Below, piece by piece: positions 1 through 10,666 of a DNA stretch of 64,000 nt. Position numbers and translations under genes: made by a program. Where the stretch lies: positions 558,001-622,000 of the forward strand of contig JBANAY010000001.1 of assembly GCA_037952775.1 (NCBI GenBank). The letters are read 5' to 3'. The notes beneath the pieces are model-generated. The model saw only the letters and a program-made list of their open reading frames with translations, was not told where the DNA came from and did not search any database. Position 1 is the first letter of the stretch, and every line of letters starts with the position of its first letter. Source of the stretch: Clonostachys chloroleuca. Its lineage: Eukaryota > Ascomycota > Sordariomycetes > Hypocreales > Bionectriaceae.

Positions 1-1075
1 TCATTAAGGAGGTGAACTGGTGGCTCAGCTGAGATAAGTACTTCAACTGCTCCCGGGAAGACTTCCGACCGGCCCCGAGCCGGGATAGTTTCACGTTGCA
101 ATCATCAATGCCATGGTCGACATCCTTGATCAGGCCTGGCAACTGCTGCAAAATCTGGTCCTTGAGCACCGAGCTGAGTCGAGATTTCAGGCTCTTGACC
201 CCGTAGTGTTTGGGATCAATGGAAGTCCAGATGCCCGTGCTGAAGAACTCATCCTCGGAGATGTCACGTTGTAATGAAGAGTAGTCTCTTTCTTCATAAT
301 TTCGGTTCTTCAGCACGTGCCACCCCAAGTTCAGCTCCACGTCCTTGTTGAGAGCAAGATTTACCCAAGAACGTTGACTCTCGGATCCATTGTCCAGAGT
401 GTCTGGCTTTGTGATGAGACCAATGGTGCGAAGGCCTTGCGGATCAGCGCTCCTTGCCAGTGCGGTAACTTCTTGTAGGACATATTCTGTCTTGGCAGAA
501 ACCACAGCCAGAATGATGCTTCGCGGCCGACTCATGTATCTGGTGACGAGGGCTTTCACCAGCGCGACGTTATCCTCGGATTGCTCCTTGTTGCCTGACC
601 TAAACAGACCAGGGAGGTCAACCATGGTGAGATGTGGCTGCGTTGGTCCACAAAGTTCGATGCGAAGGATATCACTGCTGAAGACCTTGGTCCCCTGAAG
701 TCCCATTCTCGCCTTGGCCTCTTCAATGACGACCCTCAGTCCGTCGTTTTCAATGTCAGCTTCAGGCTGCCAGCTGGACAGATGATCCCTATCTTCTGGA
801 TGACGATCTGGCCCAGGCGAGATGGAGATTTTGACACTGGTGTCCGTATCCCGGCGCAGGATGAGCTCCGTGGCAAACCGAGTACAGAGTCGGTCTTTGG
901 TTGGGAATGACATGCCCGAGATAGCTTCAAGGACGGAGCTCTTCCCAGCGGACTGGTCGCCACAGACTATGATCTCAGGAAGATCCACATAGCGATTTAT
1001 GCCTTGGGATCGGAGCTGATCGATTATATCGAGCAGGTCGCGATGCTCCTTGGATTGGAGGTCTGATGGAGACAT
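1..1075 (-). CDS. Dynamin-like GTPase, partial (C-terminus beyond left edge)
   Basis: The frame from the ATG at 1075 stays open to base 1, giving 358 codons of the N-terminal half. All dynamin G motifs are visible: P-loop GDQSAGKSS (residues 39-47), switch region FPTKDRLCTRFATEL (57-71), DLPG (153-156) and TKPD (222-225). The family are large GTPases that remodel membranes; this Mx/dynamin-like fungal type has an N-terminal GTPase followed by stalk and GED regions, and the stalk starts just before the window ends. No intron is needed in the visible part. The cellular membrane it acts on cannot be read from the sequence. The start is the first ATG, about 30 residues before the P-loop, as is usual in the family. 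Confidence 0.93.
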   Translation of the reverse strand, partial: MSPSDLQSKEHRDLLDIIDQLRSQGINRYVDLPEIIVCGDQSAGKSSVLEAISGMSFPTKDRLCTRFATELILRRDTDTSVKISISPGPDRHPEDRDHLSSWQPEADIENDGLRVVIEEAKARMGLQGTKVFSSDILRIELCGPTQPHLTMVDLPGLFRSGNKEQSEDNVALVKALVTRYMSRPRSIILAVVSAKTEYVLQEVTALARSADPQGLRTIGLITKPDTLDNGSESQRSWVNLALNKDVELNLGWHVLKNRNYEERDYSSLQRDISEDEFFSTGIWTSIDPKHYGVKSLKSRLSSVLKDQILQQLPGLIKDVDHGIDDCNVKLSRLGAGRKSSREQLKYLSQLSHQFTSLM

Positions 1076-1701
1076 GGTGTGTAATGGCCGTATAACGGTC
1101 TTTTGGGGAAAAGCCCACCTCTGACACTTGATTTAGAACGGAGGCCTGGTCGTAAACAAATTTTGAATTGCTCGCGACAGCATGCAGATTATACAATTAT
1201 ACAATCTCTTGTGTCTTTGAGTGACGGTGAATTGCTGATGCCATCTTGTCGCCCAACATTCCCGTAGCAGCCCAACAAGAAGCCCAGGCGAAAAAACTGA
1301 AGCCCAAATCAGAACAACTGCTTTTAAACGCGACACGTGGCGAGCTTAACGCCGAAGGATGTGGATCAACTGCATATTATCGAATGGCCCAGAGAGACCA
1401 CACGAAAGCGTTGGGGTGGAATATATATGCAACAAGGGGTCGCAGGCCAGGTGGCACCTCCAATTCCAGTTCGCGTTATCTCATGACCATGACGTAGATT
1501 CAAGCTATGCCCGCAAGAAGAATGCTCTAGTATTGCGTAAATTAGAACCCAAGATTAATAGGCGAGTTGAAAAGCACATCATGAGGGCCCAAGCCAGTGT
1601 TTGCTGGTTGGTGTAAGATCGATGCAAAAGATGCCATGCCCAATGTTACCCACTCAATCTTCCATTCTTTTATTGCCATTTACTACCATGAGTACATGAT
1701 A

Positions 1702-1758
<57 letters not shown>

Positions 1759-1917
1759 GAGTAGAAAAGACGATATCTTAACCTAAACCATCCGCAGAAG
1801 TTCATCTTTCTATGCCAGAGGACCTCTTTCCCTAGTTGAATAATTATGCTGGCTAGTAGATTCGACACCAGGTAACCCATTCATCCTAAAGTCGCACATG
1901 TATTCTGCATGTCGTCT
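1076..1917. other. Intergenic region with T/A homopolymer palindrome
   Basis: No credible gene. It holds the promoter side of the dynamin-like gene and the 3' side of the acyltransferase gene. The only striking element is the T-run/A-run listed separately. Confidence 0.6.
1707..1758. repeat. T35-A17 homopolymer palindrome
   Basis: Thirty-five consecutive T (1707-1741) are followed directly by seventeen A (1742-1758). The junction is therefore a perfect 17+17 inverted repeat able to fold on itself. It lies about 160 bp beyond the stop of the acyltransferase gene. Exact run length may be affected by sequencing or assembly. Confidence 0.9.
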
Positions 1918-3516
1918 TCATTGTGTTGAGATGTCGGGTCTAGCATTCTTTATCGTTGTTGTCAACTTTACCCTCGCACTCTCCTCCGTATTCTGCACGT
2001 AATCCTCAAACGCTTGCCAGTCTTCCGGGTATAAGAAACCACTGATCCAATAATTACCGTCTAAATCTTTGCCGGTGATTGCAAAGACATCCCTCATGAA
2101 CGAATCCCTAGTCAAGGACTGGCAATGCATGTACACCGGTTTTCCACCCGCAGAATGGGGTGATCGTTTAGTGACAGCGGGGCTGAAGTCAACAGCTTCG
2201 AACATCTTGAAAGTGGTCCAGTTGGAAAATGCGACCAGGTGGGAGTCTGAAGCCCCATAAAGCGACTGCATCTTGTTTGGCCCAAGCTTTCTAAAGTGTC
2301 GCAGTTGAGAGCGCATTTGCTCTTCTGTGGCTTGTTGCTGTATGGACAAACGCACCACATGAGCCGTCTCCCCCAGTGATCTCTTGTTCAGGACGTTGGC
2401 TTCGACAAGAGTGTATAAAGCGACGGCCATATTCTGAACGTACAGTCCTCCTGGCACCAGGGCAGATTTGAGACGGCTTGACACGTCCAGAGGGTTGACC
2501 AAAATCGCAGGCCTTGTTCCTCCACGTGCCCGGGAAACGAATCTTGTCAGCCAAGCAGTCAAGACGTCACCTTCGCTAACGAAAACATCACTGTCGGTTC
2601 CTTGAATTTCTGAGAGCTCCTCCAGCGTGGCCTGTCGTAGATCGGAGACAAAATCGCGAGGAAGGCATATAGTGCGTGCCTCAACCTTTGGCCGCCAGAT
2701 GACCGTCCACATGAGCCGAAATGCGAACTTCGCAAACCCCCAGCCCCTCAATTCGACATCATCGAGAACATACGGCGCTATGCAGTCTTTCGAAGTCCCT
2801 ATTCCATCGAGTACATCTTTTCGAGCGCCCAACAACTCTGGGATGTTCCCATCATCCTTGAGCGCCTCGGACCAGGCCGACAGAATATTCTTCAGTCCTA
2901 GAGCGCCAGACACCGCATGTGGCCAGATGAAAGCAATAATAGTGGCGTCAGTGAATACAGTGACATGAACTCGAAAGACTGGGTGATCACTTTGGAGGTA
3001 GTCTTGTAAGGTCTTTGGCCCTTTCGATAAAGCACTAAATTCTTCGAAAAACTCCTGCCCAGGATGTAAAGAAGGGGAATCGGTTGCTGTGGGAAACTGC
3101 CGAGCAATAGAGTGCTCATCGATGCCGATGTCGATTTTCTCCGAGGAGAATTGGACTGCCGGCCGTTCTTTGGTAAATTGTTTTGGTACATGGAGCTCGA
3201 GATTGCCGTCGGACTAAGCGTAGCTGCGAGTTAGCTCAAGTAAACGGACAATTGATGCTGTTTGCTTGTGTTTCACCTTTTTACGAAGCCGCCCACCTAA
3301 CTTCCTCCAATCTCCAAATTGGATCAGCTTGACGAGTCCATCATGTAACTTCTCTGGGTCCAAGACATCGTTGAGTTTGAAGGTCTCGCATAGGACGAGA
3401 AGCCGTCCAGCCTGTAGGTTGTCAAGGAAGTACAATGGAAAAATCTCATCCGTATCTACGACGGGATTCTCATCCCTACCGAGCAAGTAGATGTAGGCAT
3501 GTCTCAGAGTTTCCAT
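1918..3516 (-). CDS. BAHD-like acyltransferase with altered HXXXD motif
   Basis: Two exons, 3516-3277 and 3213-1918, with a 63-bp intron (GTGAAA...CTTAG, CTAAC branch point) in phase 0; 511 aa. The N-terminus has the fungal BAHD layout (FPLYFLDN, then DVLDPEKL, then a GGRLR segment). BAHD enzymes transfer acyl groups from CoA thioesters to alcohols or amines, often in specialised metabolism. Around residues 178-184 the usual HXXXD(A)xG is WPHAVSGALG: His is present (codon 2919-2917) but the Asp position is Gly (GGC, 2907-2905). The second family motif, DFGWG, is also degenerate (DFSPA). The protein may be a diverged or catalytically changed member. The ATG at 3516 was chosen because the frame upstream offers only a GTG. 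It is divergent from the Rossmann-fold gene. Confidence 0.82.
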
Positions 3517-3920
3517 ATTGACTGTACGTTGTTTGGTGAGAATTTTCACACAAATCTCTCAGGAGAGAGGAAGATGTAGGACTCACGAGTGTAAGATATA
3601 TACGGGGTTTCGGGAAAGCCAGACAAGCCACCTCGAGTCTGTCCCTTTTTGTTCTAGTCTCCGACCCCAGTTAGCTCCAAAGTTGATGATCCGTTGACTT
3701 GAAGCCCCGGGAGCCCGGGGCTAAGTATATGAACATTGCCATAATCCTGCATAAGGAAATTGGTCCACTGGATCTATTATAGCAGCTCCTGCAGAATTCT
3801 ACCTAGCAAAGGTGTAAGCCAAGATCCCATAAACGGCCAACGACAAAAACAGGGGACCATCTCCATCCACAGCCCCACAGACTCACAGCCTCCGTTCCTC
3901 CTGCGAAGGAAAAAGCCCGC
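3517..3920. promoter_or_regulatory. Shared divergent promoter region
   Basis: These 404 bp separate the start of the minus-strand acyltransferase and the start of the plus-strand Rossmann protein, so they must hold both promoters. It includes a short palindrome-like CCCCGGGAGCCCGGGG near 3705-3720. No gene is seen. Confidence 0.45.
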
Positions 3921-4814
3921 ATGAGCAACCTCACAAGCACCGACACCATGAGAAGATCGCTGCCCACTGAAGTGGACTTCCTCGTTCTCGGGGCTGGGTG
4001 GACGTCCGACTTCCTCATACCATTGTTGAAGAGGGAAGATATTGCGCATGCCGCCACGACTCGAGACGGCAGAAATGGCACAATCGCCTTCACATTCGAC
4101 CCCGAATCGGAAGATGAAGCACCGTTCAGGCAGCTGCCGGCGAGCAAAACCGTGCTAATCACGTTCCCTCTCAAAGGCAAAGGGCCTTCAGCACGGCTGG
4201 CCGGTCTCTACGCCAAGACCCATGGTGACCTGAAGCCCAACTTTATCCAACTCGGCGTCACCAGCATCTGGACAGGGAAGGGCTGGCAGGATCACACATC
4301 GCCGTACGATAAGACGCAGCCGCGCGCCATTGCCGAAGACGAATTGATGGCTGTCGCTGGGGGAGTCGCCCTTGATCTCTCCGGTCTGTTCGGCGGCGCC
4401 CGGCAGCCACGTCACTGGGTAGATCGTGTGATCAAGTCCAAAGCCGATCTGCGTGCGAAGGGCGCACTCCATATCGTCCATGGCGAGGACGTAGCGCGGG
4501 CAATCGTTGCCCTCCATCGCAATTTCACCCCAGGCCAGCGCTGGCTACTGACAAACCTGCACGTCTATGACTGGTGGACTCTCATCCACGGCTGGGCGCT
4601 CGAGGCACTGCGGGCAGCCGAGACTAGAGGGGATGGAGAACGTGATAATTCTAGGCTTGCTCGCCATGAAGAACTACTTCAATGGGTCGGCGAGCTTATG
4701 GAGGAGGAAGGCGTCAAGGCATTGCCACGCGACAGTATCAGATTTGAGAGAGCCCTTGACGGCCGTGCCTTTTGGGCCAAGATGGGAATACTGCCTCTAT
4801 ATACGCAAGTCTAA
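3921..4814 (+). CDS. NAD(P)-binding Rossmann-fold protein (SDR/epimerase-like)
   Basis: Single exon of 297 aa. Near residues 19-30 a beta strand leads into LVLGAGWTSDFL, a Rossmann nucleotide-binding turn of the GxGWxx type seen in YeeZ-like and extended SDR proteins. The rest keeps the architecture of an atypical NAD-dependent epimerase/dehydratase: VLITFP strand, Q/LGVTSIW strand, and HIVHGEDVARAIVAL, which is typical of the C-terminal part of extended SDRs. A classical YxxxK pair is not evident, so catalytic competence is uncertain. The substrate is unknown. A second in-frame Met at residue 10 is an alternative start. Confidence 0.75.
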   Translation: MSNLTSTDTMRRSLPTEVDFLVLGAGWTSDFLIPLLKREDIAHAATTRDGRNGTIAFTFDPESEDEAPFRQLPASKTVLITFPLKGKGPSARLAGLYAKTHGDLKPNFIQLGVTSIWTGKGWQDHTSPYDKTQPRAIAEDELMAVAGGVALDLSGLFGGARQPRHWVDRVIKSKADLRAKGALHIVHGEDVARAIVALHRNFTPGQRWLLTNLHVYDWWTLIHGWALEALRAAETRGDGERDNSRLARHEELLQWVGELMEEEGVKALPRDSIRFERALDGRAFWAKMGILPLYTQV

Positions 4815-5263
4815 ATTAATCCAAATGTCTCTTCGGGTTGACATTGCAGCAGAGTAGTCATGAATAGTTGCTTCAAATCTCAACACGCATGAAACTCCAT
4901 TATCAGGTTTTGCAGGCACGCCCAAGACAATATTTAAATCGTGTCTCGCTTTCTCACCTTCCCCTGGAATATTATTTCGAATTTGGGCGTTCTTTATAAT
5001 GATGAGATACGTGAAGTGGAGGGAAGTTTCATACTAGTCTTCTTCAGATTTCTTGTCGCATAACACATAACACAACAAAAAATTAAGGATATTGTTAGCA
5101 GGACTCGTTCATTTTCCCTCGCCGAATCAATCTCATCACTCACCAGCAGACTGAATTGTGGAGTTCGAGTGATTCGTGCCATATCCGAGGCTACCCGTTC
5201 AACATTCCCCATTTTCTTCTCTCGAAAGTCCGAGAAAGCACTCTCGGAGGACCGACTCCGAAA
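4815..5263. other. Intergenic region
   Basis: No gene seen. It contains the 3' flank of the Rossmann gene and the promoter and leader of the Zn2Cys6 gene. Confidence 0.5.
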
Positions 5264-7123
5264 ATGGCACTAATCGCAGTTCCGAAAATGAGCGACTTTC
5301 CCCCAGGAGCCAGCCATAACAGTACAAGGTCACGGAAGATGAAAACAAGATCCAGGGCCACAGGTTGCTGGACCTGCCGAATTCGACATGTGAAATGTGG
5401 TTCAGAGACTCCAAGCTGCATAGAATGTACCAGCCGACATACCAAATGCCACGGCTATGGACCGCAGCCGATATGGATGGACGGTGGTCACTTGGAGGCC
5501 GCAGAACGATCTCGTATCCGCGCTGCCATTAAAGAGAATTTCCGTCGCATCAGAAAGCAGCAGAGCCAAGCCCGTCGGCAGCTTCCAGCAGGGTCTTCCC
5601 TTCATCAGGCATTGGGGGAAACGAGTAGGGCACTGTCAGACCCTCCAGCAAGACTGGCGCCTCCAACTACATCTTTGCCCGTATCCCCTATATCATCGCC
5701 GAATTTTTCTATCTCTATCAACTACAGCGAGAATAATACGCAAGTAACAAACCCAGCGCCAAGATCAATCACACAATCACCTGCTGCTCGCAACGATGGA
5801 ACATTGTTTCGTCAACCCGCCCTCCAGACAAATATTAATATCTTGAGTATTGATGGATACGAAGCTGGGTTGCTAATGCACTATTTCGACCATGTATTCC
5901 CGTGGCAATTCCCATATCACAACTCACACTCACGCACCGGCAACCGAGGATGGCTCCTCCAGCTGCTGACCAAGCGCGGTCCTTTATACCATGCCGCCAT
6001 TGGTCTATCTTCTCTGCATCAGAGCGCCACGCGAGGTAAAGACGAGAGTTACCTTGAGGATCAAAAAGTCTTTGACCATCATTCCACTGCACTGCAGGAG
6101 CTTTGCGAGTTCTTGCGCTCCGAGAAAGCTACGGAGTTTCACCAAGACGAGCAACTTCTCACAGAGTTCCTTGCTTGCAGCATCATGCTGTTGAGCTTTG
6201 AGGTTTTGAGGGGAGGGATATCGAACTGGCAACCCCATCTCAACGCTGTACTCAGCACAATCAAGTCGATGTCCCCGGCATCGTTCATCGCTATAGAGAA
6301 CAGCAAGCGCGACAGCCTATGCAGTCCGCCGAATGGTGTTGCCCAACTAACAAATACTGGGGCCAGTGCAGGACTCGAATTCTTATTTGCGAATGCTTTG
6401 TGGTTCGATATTTTTGCGTGTGTGTCAACGGGCGGTGTGCCCGTTCTCCCGTACAGGTCATGGCTGGCCATTGAACAACTCAAGATGCAGGACGTAATGG
6501 GCTGTCACAACTGGGCATTGGCTTTAATTGGTGATATCACACATCTGCGAGAGTGGAAAGATGACATGGATAAGGAGGGGCTTTTAAGTGTTCGCGAGCT
6601 TGTTAGCAAAGGGCAGGCTATCGAATCCGAACTGGAGGAAAATATCGGTCTTTTATATTCAAGGAAAGACGAGGTATGGTCTCTTCACGCCTTCGCTACT
6701 GTCTTGCCGCTAACTTTGTATTGCTTCCAGGCCTGTCCGAGGTTCCATACAACTTGGATCACCCACATCTTTGCTCTGGCCGCATTGGTCCAAGTTCACA
6801 CCGTTGTATCAGGCCCTCTTCCATCTCTTCCAGAAATCCAAAGTACAGTACAAAGAACGATAGATCTTCTTAATTCCAAACCCGAAACTTGTAGCCTACA
6901 AGGCATTGTGTGGCCATTATGCGTTATCGGCTGCATGGCTGAGCCGCGACTGCAGTATTTTTTTGAGAACCTGGTGTCTGGGATGGCCGCCGAATATAGG
7001 AAACTGGGAAACTCTTCGGCTGTACTCCAAATCATGAAGGGATGTTGGAATCTACAGAAACAAGGGCGCAAGGATTGTACAATTGCTATGTCAGAATTGA
7101 ATATTCATGCTCTATTGGTGTAA
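5264..7123 (+). CDS. Zn2Cys6 transcription factor (Fungal_trans_2-like)
   Basis: 619 aa in one exon from the ATG at 5264; the frame is open further upstream but without an ATG. A complete zinc binuclear cluster, CX2CX6CX6CX2CX6C, uses Cys35, 38, 45, 52, 55 and 62, in the context GCWTCRIRHVKC. This opening and the ending ALLV* are typical of the Fungal_trans_2 subclass. These are nuclear DNA-binding regulators that usually bind CGG half-sites; the long C-terminal region (from about residue 190) is the regulatory domain. The gene converges on the aminotransferase with only 53 bp between the stops. It may regulate a neighbour, but nothing in the sequence proves a target. An ATG at 5288 is an alternative start. 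Confidence 0.93.
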   Translation: MALIAVPKMSDFPPGASHNSTRSRKMKTRSRATGCWTCRIRHVKCGSETPSCIECTSRHTKCHGYGPQPIWMDGGHLEAAERSRIRAAIKENFRRIRKQQSQARRQLPAGSSLHQALGETSRALSDPPARLAPPTTSLPVSPISSPNFSISINYSENNTQVTNPAPRSITQSPAARNDGTLFRQPALQTNINILSIDGYEAGLLMHYFDHVFPWQFPYHNSHSRTGNRGWLLQLLTKRGPLYHAAIGLSSLHQSATRGKDESYLEDQKVFDHHSTALQELCEFLRSEKATEFHQDEQLLTEFLACSIMLLSFEVLRGGISNWQPHLNAVLSTIKSMSPASFIAIENSKRDSLCSPPNGVAQLTNTGASAGLEFLFANALWFDIFACVSTGGVPVLPYRSWLAIEQLKMQDVMGCHNWALALIGDITHLREWKDDMDKEGLLSVRELVSKGQAIESELEENIGLLYSRKDEVWSLHAFATVLPLTLYCFQACPRFHTTWITHIFALAALVQVHTVVSGPLPSLPEIQSTVQRTIDLLNSKPETCSLQGIVWPLCVIGCMAEPRLQYFFENLVSGMAAEYRKLGNSSAVLQIMKGCWNLQKQGRKDCTIAMSELNIHALLV

Positions 7124-7176
7124 AGCTGAAGCAAACGGATTCACCCAGCAAAGTACAGAGTTCTTCAATATTTCAC

Positions 7177-8422
7177 TCAAAAAGCTTTCTCAATATACGA
7201 ATCCAGCCTCTTCAACCCTTCCTTCAAGACATCGGTGTGGCAGACATAGCCAAACCTCATATATCCTGGGAAATCCTCTCCTTCGCCAAAACAAGTACAG
7301 CCAGGCATGATCAAAACCCCAGTGTTGTCGAGGACTTGAAGGCAAAATTCCGAATCCTTCACTAAACTTCCATTCTTTCTGAACTGTATCATGGTAGTAG
7401 TGCCAGCGGTTGGCTTGACCCATGAGAGCACGGAAGAATGTTTATTCACGAATGCTTCAAGAAGTGCAATGTTGGTCCTTGCTAGCTCAATATTTCGCTG
7501 AAGGAGATTGACTCGCACTGCGTCAGAGAGAGCGTACCCCGCAATAGAGTCGTCGAACTGCGAAACGCTAATGGTGGTGTAGTTTCGGCAACCATTGACA
7601 GCTTTCAGAATGGAGGGATCGCGAGTCGCAATCCAGCCTACCCGAATCCCAGCGAGGGAAAAAGCCTTGGACATGGAGGAAGTGGAGACCGTCTTGTCGT
7701 AGCCAAGGTCAATTACAGAAGGAGGAATCTCCTCTCCGGCTGGGAGGCTGTGAAATAGGGGCCGATACACCTCGTCTCCCATGATGATGATATCTCTTTC
7801 TTTGGCAAAGGCCACGATTGCTGACAAGACTTCCTTGTTTATCGTGGCGCCCGTAGGGTTGTTTGGGCTGTTGAGAATTATCAACTAGGCAGGGAGTTTA
7901 GTTACACAATGACATACACAGAGGACATCAAATCTGAAATCGATGTTTCCGTACCTTGGTGTTGCTGCGGACCAAACCCTCCAGCTCTGAAACATCAGGG
8001 ACAAAGCGATTCTCCTCCTTGAGCTTCCAGAGCGAGACTTCCGCTCCCAAACTCTTAGGAACCTCATAGAGTTGCTGGTAGGTAGGATATTCGCAGATGA
8101 CGTGGTCTCCGGGTCCTATGAGGCTGAAAAGCAGAAGGAAATTGGCTCCGATGGCTCCCTGAGTCAAGACTACCTGGTCGAGCTTGACGTCTCCATACAG
8201 GTTTGCAATGCGCTGCCTGGTGTAATCAGTACCCGAGATAGTGCCGTAGGTGAGGCGTCGGCTGGTAATGTCTGGTAGCTTGATTGATTCGTCTGTGGAG
8301 AGGGCGGCCAATTCGGAGATGGAGACAGACTCGCAGCAGGTTTCCGCGACATTCAGCACTCCTGGTGTCGTTTCCAGGCGGTCCATCCACTCCTCGACTT
8401 CAAACGGCTTGATGAGAACCAT
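7177..8422 (-). CDS. PLP-dependent aminotransferase, class I/II
   Basis: Two exons, 8422-7955 and 7884-7177, with a 70-bp intron (GTACGG...CCTAG, CTAAC branch point), phase 0; 391 aa. Fold-type I motifs are in order: YGTISGTDYTRQRIANLY, the cofactor-contacting GAIGAN, SPNNPTGA, GDEVYRPL, and the PLP-lysine motif STSSMSKAFSLAGIRVGW. This resembles the fungal aminotransferases annotated as capreomycidine-synthase-like. It should transfer or eliminate amino groups with PLP; the substrate cannot be read. The frame upstream of 8422 only offers TTG. Four GATA-factor sites lie 144-172 bp upstream, which suggests nitrogen-responsive control. Confidence 0.93.
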
Positions 8423-9287
8423 GACAACTGTCTGTGTTGTTGTTCTTTGACAAATACGCAATTGGAAAATTGGTGATGATGATGATTAGGTTAAGTGCTC
8501 TTTATTCAACTTGACGGAAGGTTGGACTTAGTGGGCGTTCGATCGGTTGGATCCACCTGGTCAAGCGATAAGCTGATTATCGATAAACTGATAAAGATAT
8601 TCACAGTTGTATCTAAAATTGAATAAAGCTAATGTTATCAAAACGTAGAATGGAGGTCATAAGTACTCAAAATGTAAGACAGGAAAGTGCTAACTCTTGG
8701 AGGACCTGTCCATCAAATCAACTAATGCAGTGGGGCAGATGCCGCCCTAGGGTTGACATCTTGACACGCTCCCCAAGATGGAAGCTCTCAGCGAGCTTTA
8801 GCGGCGGGAAGTGGAAAACCGGAGAACCATCTGATTCGAGATCTACTACAGTACATCCACAACGCGCCCTTAACAGCCACAAAAGACCCCTTTCTTAGAA
8901 GCTAAAAACTAATAAAGATAGCAAGATGTTTAGAACGGATGACTATTTCGTAAAAGTCCGAAGTAAGCCTTACGTAGTCATTGCCGCTCACTGATCAGAG
9001 AGGTAAGCCGACTTATTTCGCTCCATTGTAATCCAACTTGTTCCGTTCCCTTCTAGATGACTTGTTATATTAGGCTTATAGATGAGCGGTGGTTCTTGGT
9101 CTAACCCTGGAGAGATGGGTGGCTAGGATGCATCACATGCGTCTAGATCAAAGAGTAGTCTGAGGGCATCTGGGTGGTACTCAGAGGTTCCCTCACCATG
9201 GATGTACATCTAGCACGGAACTAGTCCATATTTGAGTGTTTGGCCATGTACAAACGAGGGGATCGATCCCAGGATGATTTTCTTCAT
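8423..9287. other. Intergenic region with aminotransferase promoter
   Basis: Holds the promoter of the minus-strand aminotransferase, with the GATA cluster listed separately, and the 3' flank of the acetyltransferase gene. No further gene seen. Confidence 0.5.
8566..8594. promoter_or_regulatory. Cluster of four GATA-factor sites
   Basis: Four HGATAR sites fall within 29 bp: CGATAA at 8566, TTATCG (reverse) at 8577, CGATAA at 8581 and TGATAA at 8589. The middle two form the palindrome TTATCGATAA. The cluster is about 145-170 bp upstream of the aminotransferase ATG. AreA/NIT2-type GATA factors bind paired HGATAR sites at nitrogen-regulated fungal genes; use here is inferred. Confidence 0.6.
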
Positions 9288-10087
9288 TTATTTGCTGCCC
9301 TCTGTGTTCTTTGTCGGGCGCTTGATGAGATAATATGTCTCGTAGACGTCCTGCTCCCCGTAGGCAGAAAGATCCTGGCTCTCCTTTTCCAACATTTCAA
9401 AGCCAGCTTTAGAGAACAATTCGAAAGCATTCTTCCCCATGGCGATGACGATAATGTCCAATCCCAATTTCGATGCTACTTCCACGCCAGACTGAACAAG
9501 CATGCTACCAACGCCCTTGCGGCTGTGGTCCGCATGCACGGAAAGATATTCGAGCTCTAGAAATAAAATGTTAGCTACTACAGTGCTTCTAGATGCCTCT
9601 CAAAATCCCACTCGAGGTTTCACAGAGCTCAGAAACTCAATAACAAGCGAAACATACCTAGACAGTCATCACGGTCGTACTTGCTTCTCCATTCCCACAT
9701 ATGATCATCCATCTCATCCATATCATCTCTTGGCTCATAATCGGCCCCTTCAAAGTCGCTCTTAAACTTGGCTTTTGCGGCATCATCAACGTCGGGAGTC
9801 TGCGCCTCGAGCCACTTGTCGTCGTGCGAGTCCGGCAACACCCAGCGCGCGTAGCCGACGATCTCACCGGATGCCGCATCCTTGACCTTCTGATGACGGC
9901 GGAGGCCTCTCATTTGTAGCAGGTTCCGGGGTGTTCTAGCGGCAATGGCCTCGACGACAGACTCGGGTGTCTTCTCCGGCCAGAGGAGCCTCCACCAGGT
10001 TTCCTTCCAGTAGGCTGAAACATTGCAGTTGGCGATGCCCTTCGCATCTGCAACGGTGCAGTTCGGGCTGATCTCGTATGAGGCCAT
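9288..10087 (-). CDS. GNAT-family N-acetyltransferase
   Basis: Two exons, 10087-9658 and 9556-9288, separated by a 101-bp intron (GTATGT...TCTAG) in phase 1; 232 aa. The C-terminal exon holds the acetyl-CoA binding motif A of GNAT enzymes: strand ELEYLSVHADHSRKGVGSMLV with the Q/RxxGxG/A loop as RKGVGS, then a beta-alpha pair and AFELFSKAGFE. The family acetylates amines of small molecules or proteins from acetyl-CoA; the substrate is unknown. The N-terminal part reads like other fungal GNATs that begin with MASYEI. An in-frame ATG at 10195 would add 36 residues and cannot be excluded. Confidence 0.88.
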
Positions 10088-10666
10088 CGCGCTTAATTTG
10101 GGTTGGCGAAAACTTCCAACTGGATGTAACTCGTGAAGGTGAAGCAAATTGTGATCAAGACTTGTGGGGTTTTTACGGTGATCACGTGATGGCATATACC
10201 ACCACGTTCATGTTCCCAAAGGCACCATGACATAAGACTTCAAATAGAAGACTATATTCATTTCTTTTATTGCCTATAGAACGTATTAAATAACGCCTAG
10301 CCTGATCGATGTGACAATTTTATTGCGGTCTGCGTGGTGAGAGCGGATGCAAATGTGTGGTGTTACGGTGTTACGCCTTGAAAGACGGCCAGCGGTTTCC
10401 TTGTCGTATATCTTTCAATTATAGTTATCTAAAAGGGGCTGTTTCTAATTTGAAGGTGTGTGAGTTGGGGAAGGAACAATCTGGGTCAAGCTCGAATCTA
10501 AGTATTCGAAATTAGAATGGATTGCCTATTATATTGGTAGGAGACTGTACATACATACAACAACACCCGGCATGATTAACCGCATTATTATTTATTTATT
10601 TTCAGAAATTTGAGCAGATATATTCTCTCTCGTAGCCTTTTGTGACGTCGACTGGTCTTCCTGTTT
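10088..10666. other. Intergenic region
   Basis: Promoter side of the acetyltransferase gene and 3' flank of the membrane-protein gene. AT-rich at 10230-10640. No gene seen. Confidence 0.45.

Noticed and set aside
390..910. Plus-strand open frames at the left edge
   Set aside because: They are antisense to the dynamin-like gene, whose minus-strand frame carries all GTPase motifs.
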